DNA of 64,000 nucleotides from the NCBI RefSeq assembly GCF_006716425.1, contig NZ_VFOZ01000003.1:186001-250000 (forward strand), given 5' to 3'. A model generated the notes under the pieces. That model was not told where the DNA came from. It saw nothing but the letters and a program-made list of their open reading frames with translations, and ran no database searches. How positions within the stretch are numbered: position 1 is the stretch's first letter; each line of letters starts with the position of its first letter. The DNA comes from Actinoallomurus bryophytorum. GTDB lineage: Bacteria > Actinomycetota > Actinomycetes > Streptosporangiales > Streptosporangiaceae. Shown in pieces: positions 26,681 to 34,978 of this stretch. The position numbers and the translations under genes were made by a program.

Positions 26681-27228
26681 GCCTCGGATGTTCCCAGCTC
26701 CGCTTCCAGCTCGGCCACCGTGGCGATCCGAGCGAACCGGTCACGCAGGACGACCTCCGTACGCTCGATGATCGCCTCGGCGCTGAGCCCGCCGTACGGG
26801 CTGGTCGTGGTGGCATCGGTCACGAAGACGACCTGGTACCCGAGGTCACTGCCGACCCGGGTCGTGGTCTCCACACACTGCTCGGTGCGGATGCCGCAGA
26901 CCACCAGCTCGCGCACGCCCGCCTCGGTCAACAACTGTTGCAGGTTGGTGGTGGTGAAGGCGTTGTGGGAGGTCTTGTGGAGTACCCGTTCGCCGGGCAT
27001 GGGCTGTTCCAGTTCCTCGAGCAGCCGGACGTGGCCCTGGGCCGGGTCGAACACACTCTGGCTGCCAGGCTCGGTGTGAAGCACCCAGACCACCAGGTCG
27101 CCGTTGGCACGGGCAAGGCGGACCAGCCGGTTGACGGGCTCCGCGATCTTCGGGTCGGCGATCTGCTCCCAGCTCGGGCGGGCCCGAAACGACTCCTGGA
27201 CATCGATCACGATCAGCGCTCGGTTCAT
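26677..27228 (-). CDS. Isochorismatase-family cysteine hydrolase
   Basis: A 183-residue alpha/beta hydrolase of the isochorismatase/nicotinamidase group. The catalytic triad Asp9 (IVIDVQ), Lys85 (VLHKTSHNAF) and Cys118 (IRTEQCVETT) is complete. Substrate is uncertain: a nicotinamide- or amide-hydrolase role is at least as likely as isochorismate cleavage, and there is no siderophore gene nearby. GGAG lies just before the ATG at 27228. Its stop overlaps the start of the GlxA regulator gene, a pair that recurs in this regulator family. Confidence 0.92.
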   Translation of the reverse strand: MNRALIVIDVQESFRARPSWEQIADPKIAEPVNRLVRLARANGDLVVWVLHTEPGSQSVFDPAQGHVRLLEELEQPMPGERVLHKTSHNAFTTTNLQQLLTEAGVRELVVCGIRTEQCVETTTRVGSDLGYQVVFVTDATTTSPYGGLSAEAIIERTEVVLRDRFARIATVAELEAELGTSEA

Positions 27229-27298
27229 GGTCTCCAGTCTGACCAGGACGAGCACCGGGCCGACAGGCCTGATCCAGGCCCATTGCGGAACGATCCGG

Positions 27299-28405
27299 TC
27301 AGCCCGCCGTGACTTCGGCAATTTTGATGTCGTGAGTGTCACCGGCGGCGGCGAACTCCAGGAGGCGCGCGGCCTCGGCGGTGACGGCGCCGGGGTCGGG
27401 CAGTGATGCGAACGGCTCGATGGTCAGGGTGGCGGTGCCGCGGGCGCGGGTGAGCTTCCAGGTGCCGTGGACGAAGCCGTCCACCAGGAACGCCGGGCGT
27501 GGTGAGTCGTTGGGGGTGGCCAGCCGGTCGCGGTGGCCGCCGGGCAGTACGCGGGTGCGGTCGGCGTGGGACCGCAGCAGGTTGTCGTACTCGGGCAGGA
27601 AGCGCGGCGGGGCCGGTGTGCCGGGGTCGGGGCGTGGCGCGTCCGGCAGGTCGAACACCTCGTTGCCGTGCTCGTCGTGGAAGACGCGCAGCCGGGGACG
27701 GAGCCCGTCGACGACCTCGCGGAGCCGCGTCAGGCCGGACCAGACCTGGATGTCACGGGGCGTCGCCGGGCCATAACCGGCGAGGTAACGCAGGACCAGG
27801 TCGTCGAGCGCGGGCGCGGGGTCGAGGCGGCCTCCGAGCCAGGTCTCGGCCGAGGTGTGGGTGGCCTGTCCGCCGTGGCCCCAGAGGCCGCGAGGCGGCA
27901 CCTGCACGAGCGGGACGAGGGCGCGGATCACGTGGGCGAGGTCGGCGGGGGCGTGGCCGGGCCAGCGTTCGGTGAGCGCGGCGCCGAGCTCACCGAAGGT
28001 GCGGGGGCGTTCGTCGACCAGCTCGCGGCCGGCGGCGGCGATCGCGTGCAGGTCGAGGCCGGTGAGCCGGCGGCCGGCACCGCTCCGCAGCGCACGGTCC
28101 AGGAGGGGCTGGAGCAGGGGCCGTAGGGTGCGGCAGTCGGCGGCGGTAACGAGGTGGATGGTGCCGCGCATCAGCGCGATCCGTACGACCTGCCGGCCGG
28201 TGATCAGGCCGGCGAGGTCGTCGGGGCGGAAGTCGCGCAGCCGCGTCCACAGCCCTACGTAGGGGGCGAGCGGTGCCTGCGCCTGCATGCCGACGAGGCG
28301 TTCGACGGCCTGGAGGGCGGTGTGCCCGGCCGGGCGCAGGAGCGACTGGCGTTCGAACAGGGCGCGGTTGAGGGCGTACCGGTCGAGCACGTCAGCGGGG
28401 GACAC
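27299..28405 (-). CDS. AlkZ-like DNA glycosylase homologue (HTH_42 winged-helix protein)
   Basis: A 368-residue protein of the HTH_42/AlkZ superfamily, DNA glycosylases with tandem winged-helix domains that excise bulky or crosslinked bases. The opening LNRALFERQ and VGMQAQAPLAPYVGLW match the family; Gln41-Ala-Gln43 corresponds to the Q-phi-Q motif of AlkZ types (YcaQ/AlkX have Q-phi-D). LMRGTIHLV and the C-terminal DGFVHGTWKL strand are also characteristic. AlkZ proteins often protect producers of DNA-damaging antibiotics, but no such cluster is visible here. GTG start 6 bp after the phosphatase stop: co-transcription is likely. Confidence 0.85.
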   Translation of the reverse strand: MSPADVLDRYALNRALFERQSLLRPAGHTALQAVERLVGMQAQAPLAPYVGLWTRLRDFRPDDLAGLITGRQVVRIALMRGTIHLVTAADCRTLRPLLQPLLDRALRSGAGRRLTGLDLHAIAAAGRELVDERPRTFGELGAALTERWPGHAPADLAHVIRALVPLVQVPPRGLWGHGGQATHTSAETWLGGRLDPAPALDDLVLRYLAGYGPATPRDIQVWSGLTRLREVVDGLRPRLRVFHDEHGNEVFDLPDAPRPDPGTPAPPRFLPEYDNLLRSHADRTRVLPGGHRDRLATPNDSPRPAFLVDGFVHGTWKLTRARGTATLTIEPFASLPDPGAVTAEAARLLEFAAAGDTHDIKIAEVTAG

Positions 28406-28411
28406 GGGCGG

Positions 28412-29215
28412 TCAGGCGAGCAGCGCGGTCCGGAGCGCGGTGGTGTCGTCGTCGGTCCAGCCGTGGCGCCGCAGCCAGCCGAGCGGGCCGCCGTCGCGCT
28501 CGTCGAGGACGCTGAGGAACTTCTCCATCGTGTACGGGTGCGGCAGGTGGGTGTCGGCGGGCCGCGAGTCGAGGTCCTGGGCGTAGGTGGGGCTGGAGCG
28601 GAGCCGGGCGAGGATGGCCTCGATCCGCTCGCCGGTCGCGGCGTAGTCGGCGACGATCCGTTCGCGGGGCACGCCGACGACGTGCAGGGCGAGGGCGATG
28701 ACGACGCCGGTGCGGTCCTTGCCCGCGGCGCAGTGCACGATCGAGGTCCCCTGGGACATGACGCGCAGCGCGGAGACGACGGAGTCGGGCCGGTCGGCGA
28801 GGTAGCCGAGGTAGTGGCCGACGCTGCGCTCGCTCTCGTGGCCGCCCTCTTCCGGGCGATCCTGCCAGGGGAGGATCTTGTCGGTGTCGATGCCGTTGCC
28901 TTCAACGGAGGTGTCGGCGTCGACGTCGGTCAGGCCGCCGCCTTCGGCGAACAGGGACAGGCGGTGGACGGTCACCTCGGGTTCGCGGGTGAGCGGGCCG
29001 GGCCCTTCGAGCTCGACCTCGGTGTCGCTGCGCAGATCGATGACGTGCCGCACGCCGATCTCGGACACGAGGAGGTCGACGTCCGCCGCGGTGAGCCCTT
29101 GGAGGTTGTCCGAGCGCAGCAGCAGGCCGGTACGGATGGTGTCACCGCCGGCCGTGGCGAGGCCGCCCAGGTCGCGGACGTTGACGGCGCCGTCGAGTTC
29201 GATCCATCGAGTCAT
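28412..29215 (-). CDS. Tyrosine-protein phosphatase (DSP-like, secreted-type PTP family)
   Basis: A 267-residue phosphatase of the bacterial Tyr/Ser protein phosphatase family (PF13350 type). The N-terminal AVNVRDLGG motif, RSDNLQGLT, and the P-loop HCAAGKDRTG with Cys162 as nucleophile are present; LRSDTEVELEGP matches the general-acid region. Acts on phosphotyrosine or possibly phosphoinositides. The ATG at 29215 is used, though an earlier ATG at 29245 is possible. It precedes the AlkZ-like gene by 6 bp. Upstream is a 314-bp non-coding space holding a repeat copy. Confidence 0.9.
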   Translation of the reverse strand: MTRWIELDGAVNVRDLGGLATAGGDTIRTGLLLRSDNLQGLTAADVDLLVSEIGVRHVIDLRSDTEVELEGPGPLTREPEVTVHRLSLFAEGGGLTDVDADTSVEGNGIDTDKILPWQDRPEEGGHESERSVGHYLGYLADRPDSVVSALRVMSQGTSIVHCAAGKDRTGVVIALALHVVGVPRERIVADYAATGERIEAILARLRSSPTYAQDLDSRPADTHLPHPYTMEKFLSVLDERDGGPLGWLRRHGWTDDDTTALRTALLA

Positions 29216-29529
29216 GCTGCCGACCCTATCTGGGGGAGATGTCATCTCCTGGGCGGATTCAGGCCGTGGCAATGACCGGTGGGCGGGCCGCGGATGTCGG
29301 GCTTCTCAAGATCCACGGTGGCCGGGGAGGGCATGACCGGCGGTGGAGAATCCGGCCGGGTCGATCGAAGACGGTGCCGCTCCGCGTGGTTTGAGCATGA
29401 ACTTACTATGTAAAGGCGGGTGCTTAAATGACTTCACATCAGCCCTCTTAAAAAAGTCCACCACCAGGCAGACAGCCGTCCGCGCGGTGTACCGGTGCGG
29501 CCGCGACGCACGTGCGAGCGCCGCGGTGA
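29216..29529. other. 314-bp intergenic region with repeat copy B and an A-rich stretch
   Basis: No credible coding frame on either strand. It holds repeat copy B (29399-29483) and a low-GC stretch (about 29395-29465) that includes six consecutive A (TTAAAAAAG), unusual in this genome. The promoter of the phosphatase gene must lie here, and the 3' end of the nitrilase-like transcript probably does too. Confidence 0.7.
29399..29483. repeat. Copy B of the ~85-bp intergenic repeat
   Basis: The first 22 bp (29399-29420) are identical to 22021-22042; a CCCTCTT block and the right end (CAGGCAGACAGCCGTCCGC, to 29483) also match copy A with a few changes. Overall length is 85 bp against 88. The centre is much more AT-rich than copy A. 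See the finding for possible roles. Confidence 0.6.
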
Positions 29530-30534
29530 CTAGAAGGTGCTGCGGTCATCGCTCCGCGGGTCTCGGACGAAGTGCGGGTCGTAAACGCCGGCACGCGCCG
29601 TGCGTCGCCAAGGGCGGGCCTTGGTGAGGGCGACTTCGACGCTCTCCGTGCTGTGGTCGAGGTCGGCGACCGCAAGGGAAGGCGTCCCGTCCCGTGGACA
29701 CCGGGCGAGCCATTCCCCGCCTGGACCGATCACTCCTGACGGCGTGATCGTGCTGTGCTGTGTGGGCACAGAGAAGCCGATCCAGTAGCCGTTGGCCGCT
29801 GCGTGCCCCTGAGCCTCGGTGGCGAAGATCGCGCCGTCGTCCGGCGCCCCTCCCGTGGAGGAGAACAGGACACAGTCGACGTCGAGCCGCTCGTAGGCGC
29901 CGAACAGCTCCGGGAAGTGGACCTCCATGCCGAGCGAGCACCCGAACCGCACACCGTCGACCTCGAACGTGACGGGGCCGGAGCCGGGTGCGTACATGTA
30001 CGAGATCTTTGTCTTCGACAGCAGGCGTTCGTCGTAGCGGGTCGCCACGGTCCCCTCGTCGGAGATGACGTACAGGCTGTTGTGGGGGCGGTGTGGCGGA
30101 GTCAGGCGATGCACCGAGCCGAGGGCGGTCCAGAGCCTGAGTTCGCGGGCGAGCTCTGCCGTTGCGTTCAGCTCCTGCCGCAGGGCGTCCCACGCGAACC
30201 GGTCCCAGTCCGCCGGGCCGACCGTGTCCGGCCCGGTGGCGGACATGATCCGCTTGTGCGGGGAGCAGGTGGCGCCCTCCGGGAAGTGCACGACCCGCGC
30301 GCCGGCCTTGTGTGCGTCGCGCATCAAGCGGCGCACCTCACGTCCGCTCTCGCGCAGTTCGTCGCCGCTGCGCGGGTCGTGCTGGACGTTGGTCTGCGCG
30401 ACGGCGAGCCGCAGGGGTTTCGCCTCCGGCCGGCCGTCAGCCGGACGGAAGTGCTGGAGGGCGGCGGTGTAGGACTGCCCGGTCTTGGCGGCACGGGCAC
30501 GTACGAGGCGTTTGAGATTGGTGTTCGCTGTCAT
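29530..30534 (-). CDS. Nitrilase-superfamily protein with altered active site and extra N-terminal helical domain
   Basis: A 334-residue carbon-nitrogen hydrolase homologue. Residues 1-30 (TANTNLKRLVRARAAKTGQSYTAAL, abbreviated here) form a basic helical segment like those on small ribbon-helix-helix or toxin-related proteins. Residues 41-320 have the nitrilase fold: Glu86 in HFPEG, Lys174/176 in LLSKTK, and VHFPEL after the nucleophile site. The nucleophile position itself is Gly202 (SLGMEVHFPEL where family members have ICxE); Cys199 lies three residues earlier. It may be inactive, a binding protein, or use a shifted Cys. The ATG at 30534 has a promoter about 150 bp upstream. Confidence 0.85.
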   Translation of the reverse strand: MTANTNLKRLVRARAAKTGQSYTAALQHFRPADGRPEAKPLRLAVAQTNVQHDPRSGDELRESGREVRRLMRDAHKAGARVVHFPEGATCSPHKRIMSATGPDTVGPADWDRFAWDALRQELNATAELARELRLWTALGSVHRLTPPHRPHNSLYVISDEGTVATRYDERLLSKTKISYMYAPGSGPVTFEVDGVRFGCSLGMEVHFPELFGAYERLDVDCVLFSSTGGAPDDGAIFATEAQGHAAANGYWIGFSVPTQHSTITPSGVIGPGGEWLARCPRDGTPSLAVADLDHSTESVEVALTKARPWRRTARAGVYDPHFVRDPRSDDRSTF

Positions 30535-30689
30535 CTGTGGCCTTCCGCATCTCGACCGGAGCCCCCCAGCGACCACGCCCGAGACGATCGGACCACGACA
30601 GCGGCCTGAGACAACAGCCCCTTTGCCTCCGTTGAAGACCGTGCTGGGGGACGGCCGGGGGAGGTTCGGCGTAGGCCACGCCGACGCCG

Positions 30690-30718
30690 ATGATGCCGTG
30701 GTGACCGGTTCTCGTCAA
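30690..30718 (-). promoter_or_regulatory. Predicted sigma-70 promoter of the nitrilase-like gene
   Basis: On the minus strand TTGACG (30718-30713), 17 bases, CATCAT (30695-30690). Transcription from it would give a ~150-base 5' leader before the ATG at 30534. No other gene lies between. Confidence 0.45.
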
Positions 30719-30750
30719 ACAACCGGGTGTTGGCCTCGACTCGCTGAGAT

Positions 30751-31482
30751 CTACGACTCGAGTAGGGCTCTCGCACGCTGGGCGGCCAGTGCGGCGAGCG
30801 GTTCCATCGGTTCGGATCCGGCCGCCGGGGGCAGCGGTGGTGGGGGAGGGAGTGGCCGTGGCGGGAGCGCGTACGCCTCGGCGGCGGGAGTTCCGAGGGG
30901 CGGGGTGCGGTGCTGGAGCTCCTCCAGCAGCTCGCGCCGGCCGCGCCCGCGCAGCAACAGCAGCACGAACGGGTCCTCGTCCAGCAGCCATGACGCTTGG
31001 TAGCACAGCGCGGCGGCGTGCTTGCAGGGGTGCCCCCAGTCGGGGCAGGCGCAGTCGGGCTCGAGGTCGCCGATGCCGGGCAGCAGGGGCACGCCCGCGT
31101 CCTCGGCGGCGGTGGCGAGGTCACGGGGCATCTCGTCGTCGAGCAGTGCCGCGATGTGCCCTGACCGGGCGGCGATCTCGTCCAGGAGGCGTTCCCACTG
31201 GGTGTTCGTGAGCCGTTCGACGTGGATGACGGCCTGGTGGGGCAGGTCGTGGTCGTCCTGGACGAGTGCGGCGATGCGGCCTGGGCTGATGGTGATCGGG
31301 CCGACGCGTCCGGCTCGGGCGTACGCACGGCCCCTGGTCAGCAGGGCCTGGTCGAGTGAGGTGTCCTCGATCGCCCTGATCCAGGCGTGGCCCCACCATG
31401 ACCGGGCGAACCGTCGGCTCGCGCGCTGCCGGGCGAAGGCGGGGAAGCCGCGGATCCGGTCCTGCCGGCCGTCCGCGGTCAT
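30751..31482 (-). CDS. SWIM zinc-finger protein
   Basis: A 243-residue protein with a SWIM zinc finger (CACPDWGHPCKHAAALCY, pattern CxC...CxH) in the middle and a Pro-rich segment near the C-terminus (PPRPLPPPPPLPP). The N-terminal WWGHAWIRAIED motif is typical of actinobacterial SWIM proteins encoded beside SNF2 helicases. The ATG overlaps the helicase stop (ATGA), so the two are translationally coupled. SWIM domains bind DNA or proteins; a partner role for the helicase is inferred. Confidence 0.9.
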   Translation of the reverse strand: MTADGRQDRIRGFPAFARQRASRRFARSWWGHAWIRAIEDTSLDQALLTRGRAYARAGRVGPITISPGRIAALVQDDHDLPHQAVIHVERLTNTQWERLLDEIAARSGHIAALLDDEMPRDLATAAEDAGVPLLPGIGDLEPDCACPDWGHPCKHAAALCYQASWLLDEDPFVLLLLRGRGRRELLEELQHRTPPLGTPAAEAYALPPRPLPPPPPLPPAAGSEPMEPLAALAAQRARALLES

Positions 31483-34181
31483 CGGGGGTCCTCGCGCAGC
31501 GCGACGAGGTCGGCCAGTTCGTCGTCGGACAGCTCGGACAGCGCCGCCTCGCCGGAGCCGAGCACGGTCTCGGCGAGGTCGCGTTTGCGCCGGAGCATGC
31601 CTGCGATCCGGTCCTCGATGGTGCCTTCGGCGATCAGCCGGTGGACCTGGACGGCCCGGGTCTGGCCGATGCGGTGGGCGCGGTCGGTGGCCTGGTCCTC
31701 GACGGCCGGGTTCCACCAGCGGTCGTAGTGGATGACGTGGTCGGCGCGGGTGAGGTTGAGCCCGGTGCCGGCCGCGCGCAGTGACAACAGCAGGACGGGG
31801 ATGTCGCCGTCCTGGAAGCGGCGCACGATCTCCTCACGTCGCGGTACGGGTGTGCCGCCGTGCAGCAGGGTGGCGGGCAGGCCGCGGTGGGTGAGGTGGC
31901 CTTCGATGAGGCGTGCCATGGCGACGTACTGGGTGAAGATCAGTACGGTGCCGTCCTCGGTGCGGATCGTGTCCAGGAGCTCATCGAGCAGGTCGAGCTT
32001 GCCCGAGCGGCCCGCGAGAAGAGAGCCGGTCTCCTTGAGGTAGTGCGCGGGATGGTTGCAGATCTGCTTCAGGGCGGTGATCAGTTTCATGACGAGTCCC
32101 CGTCTGGCCATGCCGGTGCCGGCCCTGATCCGGGTCATGGTCTGGCGTACGGCGGCCTCGTACAGTCCGGCCTGTTCGCGGGTGAGTGAGACGGGCCGGT
32201 CGGTCTCGGTCTTGGGTGGCAGTTCGGGCGCGATTCCAGGGTCGGACTTGAGACGGCGCAGCAGGAAGGGCCGGATCAGCCGGGACAGGCGTTCGGGCGT
32301 GGCGGTGTCACCGGCCTCGATGGGCTCGGCCCAGCGGGCCGCGAACGCGGTGCGGGTGCCGAGCAGGCCCGGTGTGGTCCAGTCGAGTACGGCCCACAGT
32401 TCGGACAGGTTGTTCTCGACGGGTGTGCCGGTGAGCGCGACCCGTGCGGCGGCGGGGATGGTGCGCAGCGCCCTGGCGGTGCCCGAGGCGGGGTTCTTGA
32501 CGTGTTGTGCCTCGTCGGCGACGAGAAGACCCCAGCGGTGGGCGGCCAGGCGTGCGGCGTCGAGCCGCATCGTGGCGTATGTGGTGAGCACGAATCCCTC
32601 GTCGGTGAGTTCCCGGTGGCCGCCGTGGAAGCGTCGTACGGGCGTGCCGGGGGCGAAGCGTTCGATCTCCCGCTGCCAGTTGCCGAGCAGCGATGTGGGG
32701 CACACGACGAGTGTCGGCCCGTACGCCGCGGCGCGGCGGTGCAGGTGGAGGGCGATCAACGTGATCGTCTTGCCGAGGCCCATCTGGTCGGCGAGGCAGC
32801 CGCCCAGCCCGAGTGAGGTCATGCGGGCGAGCCAGCCGAGGCCGCGCAGCTGGTAGTCGCGCAGGGGCGCGGTCAGCTCGGCGGGCTGGCGGACCGGATC
32901 GGCGGCGGGTTCGGCGATGCGCTCGCGCAGCGCGGCGAGCCTGCCGCGGGCGGCGACCTCGACGCGGGTGCCGTCGACCTCGATCGTGCCGGCCAGCGCG
33001 GCGCCGAGAGCGTCGATCGCGGTGATCGGTTTCTGGGTGCGCTCGCGTGCCCGGTGTGCGAGCTCGGGGTCGAGCAGGACCCACTGGTCGCGGAGCCGTA
33101 CGACCGGGCGGTGCGCGCCGGCGAGCAGGTCCATCTCGGCGCCGGTGAGGGGTTCGCCGCCGAGCGTGAGCCGCCAGTCGAAGCTCAGGAGCCGATCGTC
33201 GTCGAACAGGCCGCTGTCGTGGGCGCCGGGGAGGGTCTCGCGGTCGCCGAGGACCGCCATCGAGGTCAGGTTCCGCGCGAGCTCGCGCGGCCAGTGCACC
33301 TGGACGCCTTCGGCGCCGAGCCGCCGAGCCGCGTCGCCGAGCAGGGCGGAGGTCTCCTCGTCGGTGAGGGAGAGCGTGTCGGGCAGCGGCCGGCGCAAGA
33401 GTCGCTCGAGTGGCGGCCACGCCCTTGCCGCGCGGCGTACGGCGAGGGTCACCTCGAGCCGGGCGCGTGGCCCGAACCCGTGGACGTCGCCGGCCCACAG
33501 GGTCGCGGCGTCGGCGATCTCGGCACCGCGGTGGACCTGCACCACGAGGCGCAGGTCCCCGGTGGCCGGGTCGATCAGCTCGGCGCGCAGCGAGATCCGC
33601 AGCGCGCCCTCTTCGGTACGGGTGGCCGCCGGCGGCGGGCCGAGGGGCGGCCGGCCGGGTGCGCGGGGCATCTCGTCGGCGACGGCGTCCAGGAACGCGC
33701 GGACGAGGCCGGCGGGGTCGGGCAGGTCGAGGGTTCCGGGCAGGGGAGTGGCACGTGCCTCGGGCGGCAGGGCCGCGGCGAGCGCGGCGAGGTGTTCGAG
33801 GTCGGCGGCGTCCAGTGGTCCGGCGTGCCAGACGCCGTGGCCGTCCGTGGACGTGAGCGGGCGGATCCGGCCTCGTGCCACGAGGTCCAGCGCGGCGAGC
33901 GCGGCCGCTGCCCAGAACGCCGTCGCGGGATGCGCGGTGGTGTGCCGGGCTCGCAGCAGGATCGGCAGCGCCGCGCCGGGCGGCATCCGCAGGGCCGGGA
34001 CGGTGACACGGGTGATCGAGCCGTCGCGGGGGACGGCGACCGTGATCTCACCGGGTTCGCCGTGGTGCGGCGCGGGCGGGCGGGCGCCGTGTGGGTCCCA
34101 GAAGGCCAGCCGTCCGTCACGCGGGGGGTCGGCGGGTTCGAAGACGGCGGCGCACCGCATTAGCCGAGCCTCGGTGCTCAT
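31479..34181 (-). CDS. SNF2-family DEAD/DEAH-box helicase
   Basis: A 900-residue Swi2/Snf2 ATPase. The first ~450 residues are a family-specific N-terminal region (SNF2 helicase-associated type). The motor follows: motif I DQMGLGKT, motif II DEAQ, motif III LTGTPVENNLSELW, then motifs IV-VI (LLHGGT, SLRAAGTGLNLTRADHVIHYDRWWNP, DRAHRIGQ). It translocates on double-stranded DNA and may remodel protein-DNA complexes, like mycobacterial HelZ-type proteins. The ATG overlaps the permease stop, and its stop overlaps the SWIM gene start. ATG seven codons later (34160) is an alternative start. Confidence 0.94.
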   Translation of the reverse strand: MSTEARLMRCAAVFEPADPPRDGRLAFWDPHGARPPAPHHGEPGEITVAVPRDGSITRVTVPALRMPPGAALPILLRARHTTAHPATAFWAAAALAALDLVARGRIRPLTSTDGHGVWHAGPLDAADLEHLAALAAALPPEARATPLPGTLDLPDPAGLVRAFLDAVADEMPRAPGRPPLGPPPAATRTEEGALRISLRAELIDPATGDLRLVVQVHRGAEIADAATLWAGDVHGFGPRARLEVTLAVRRAARAWPPLERLLRRPLPDTLSLTDEETSALLGDAARRLGAEGVQVHWPRELARNLTSMAVLGDRETLPGAHDSGLFDDDRLLSFDWRLTLGGEPLTGAEMDLLAGAHRPVVRLRDQWVLLDPELAHRARERTQKPITAIDALGAALAGTIEVDGTRVEVAARGRLAALRERIAEPAADPVRQPAELTAPLRDYQLRGLGWLARMTSLGLGGCLADQMGLGKTITLIALHLHRRAAAYGPTLVVCPTSLLGNWQREIERFAPGTPVRRFHGGHRELTDEGFVLTTYATMRLDAARLAAHRWGLLVADEAQHVKNPASGTARALRTIPAAARVALTGTPVENNLSELWAVLDWTTPGLLGTRTAFAARWAEPIEAGDTATPERLSRLIRPFLLRRLKSDPGIAPELPPKTETDRPVSLTREQAGLYEAAVRQTMTRIRAGTGMARRGLVMKLITALKQICNHPAHYLKETGSLLAGRSGKLDLLDELLDTIRTEDGTVLIFTQYVAMARLIEGHLTHRGLPATLLHGGTPVPRREEIVRRFQDGDIPVLLLSLRAAGTGLNLTRADHVIHYDRWWNPAVEDQATDRAHRIGQTRAVQVHRLIAEGTIEDRIAGMLRRKRDLAETVLGSGEAALSELSDDELADLVALREDPR

Positions 34182-34978
34182 CGGCCCAGCCGCCGGTAGC
34201 GGCGGACCGACAGGGGCAGGAACACCGCGGTGATCAGCAGCGGCCACGCCACGGCCAGTGGCAGTGCGTGCCGGGCCGGCCAGGTGTCCTCGGCCCAGCC
34301 GGGGTTGCCGAACAGCTCTCGTGCCGCCGAGACCGTGGCCGACAGGGGGTTCCAGCCGGCGATCGCGCCGAGCCAGCCGGGCATCGTGGCGGGCGCCGCG
34401 AAGATGTCGGACAGGAAGCCCAGTGGCCAGACGAGCACCTGTACGGCGACGACCGACTCGGGGCCGGTGGCGGTGAGGCCGAGGTAGATGCCGGCCCACA
34501 GCAGCGCGAAGCGCAGCAGGAGCAGCAGCGCGACCGCGGCCAGTGCCCGCCCGGCGCCGTGGTGCCAGTGCCAGCCGACCGCCAGACCGCAGGCGATCAT
34601 GACGGCGAGACCGAGCGCGGCGTGCAGCATGTCGGCGGCGCAGCGTCCGGTGACGACGGCGGAGGAGGCCATCGGCAGGGACCGGAACCGGTCGGTGATG
34701 CCCTTGGCCGCGTCGGTGGCGATGCCGGTGAAGGTGGTCTCGAGGCCGAAGACCATCGTCATGGCGTACATGCCGGGCAGGAGGAACTCCCGGTAGTCTC
34801 CGCCGCCGGGCACCAGCATCGCGCCGCCGAACAGGTAGCCGAACATCAGCACGGTCATGACGGGGAACAGCAGCCCGAGGACGACCTGGGCGGGCCGGCG
34901 TGCCCAGTGCATGAGCGTGCGGTGGGTGAGGGTCCAGCCGTCGGTCACTGCCGTCAGGCGAGGCGGTGCGGCGGTCAT
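34178..34978 (-). CDS. ABC-2 type transporter permease (DrrB-like)
   Basis: A 266-residue integral membrane protein with six hydrophobic segments, the ABC-2 permease form. GYLFGGAMLVPGGGDYREFLLPGMYAM and the RELFGNP segment near the end are typical of DrrB-family exporters. It starts ATGA-overlapping with the ATPase gene and ends ATGA-overlapping with the helicase gene, so all four genes of this unit are likely co-translated. Exports an unknown substrate with the ATPase encoded upstream. Confidence 0.92.
   Translation of the reverse strand: MTAAPPRLTAVTDGWTLTHRTLMHWARRPAQVVLGLLFPVMTVLMFGYLFGGAMLVPGGGDYREFLLPGMYAMTMVFGLETTFTGIATDAAKGITDRFRSLPMASSAVVTGRCAADMLHAALGLAVMIACGLAVGWHWHHGAGRALAAVALLLLLRFALLWAGIYLGLTATGPESVVAVQVLVWPLGFLSDIFAAPATMPGWLGAIAGWNPLSATVSAARELFGNPGWAEDTWPARHALPLAVAWPLLITAVFLPLSVRRYRRLGR

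Noticed and set aside
26677-27228. Isochorismatase-like protein considered part of menaquinone or siderophore metabolism
   Set aside because: It is coupled to a GlxA regulator and points away from the men genes; the catalytic triad is general for the superfamily and no siderophore genes are present.
34182-34499. N-terminal extension of the SNF2 helicase frame
   Set aside because: It overlaps the permease gene in another frame and has an Arg/His/Gly-rich mirror-frame composition; the ATGA overlap at 34178-34181 gives a natural start.
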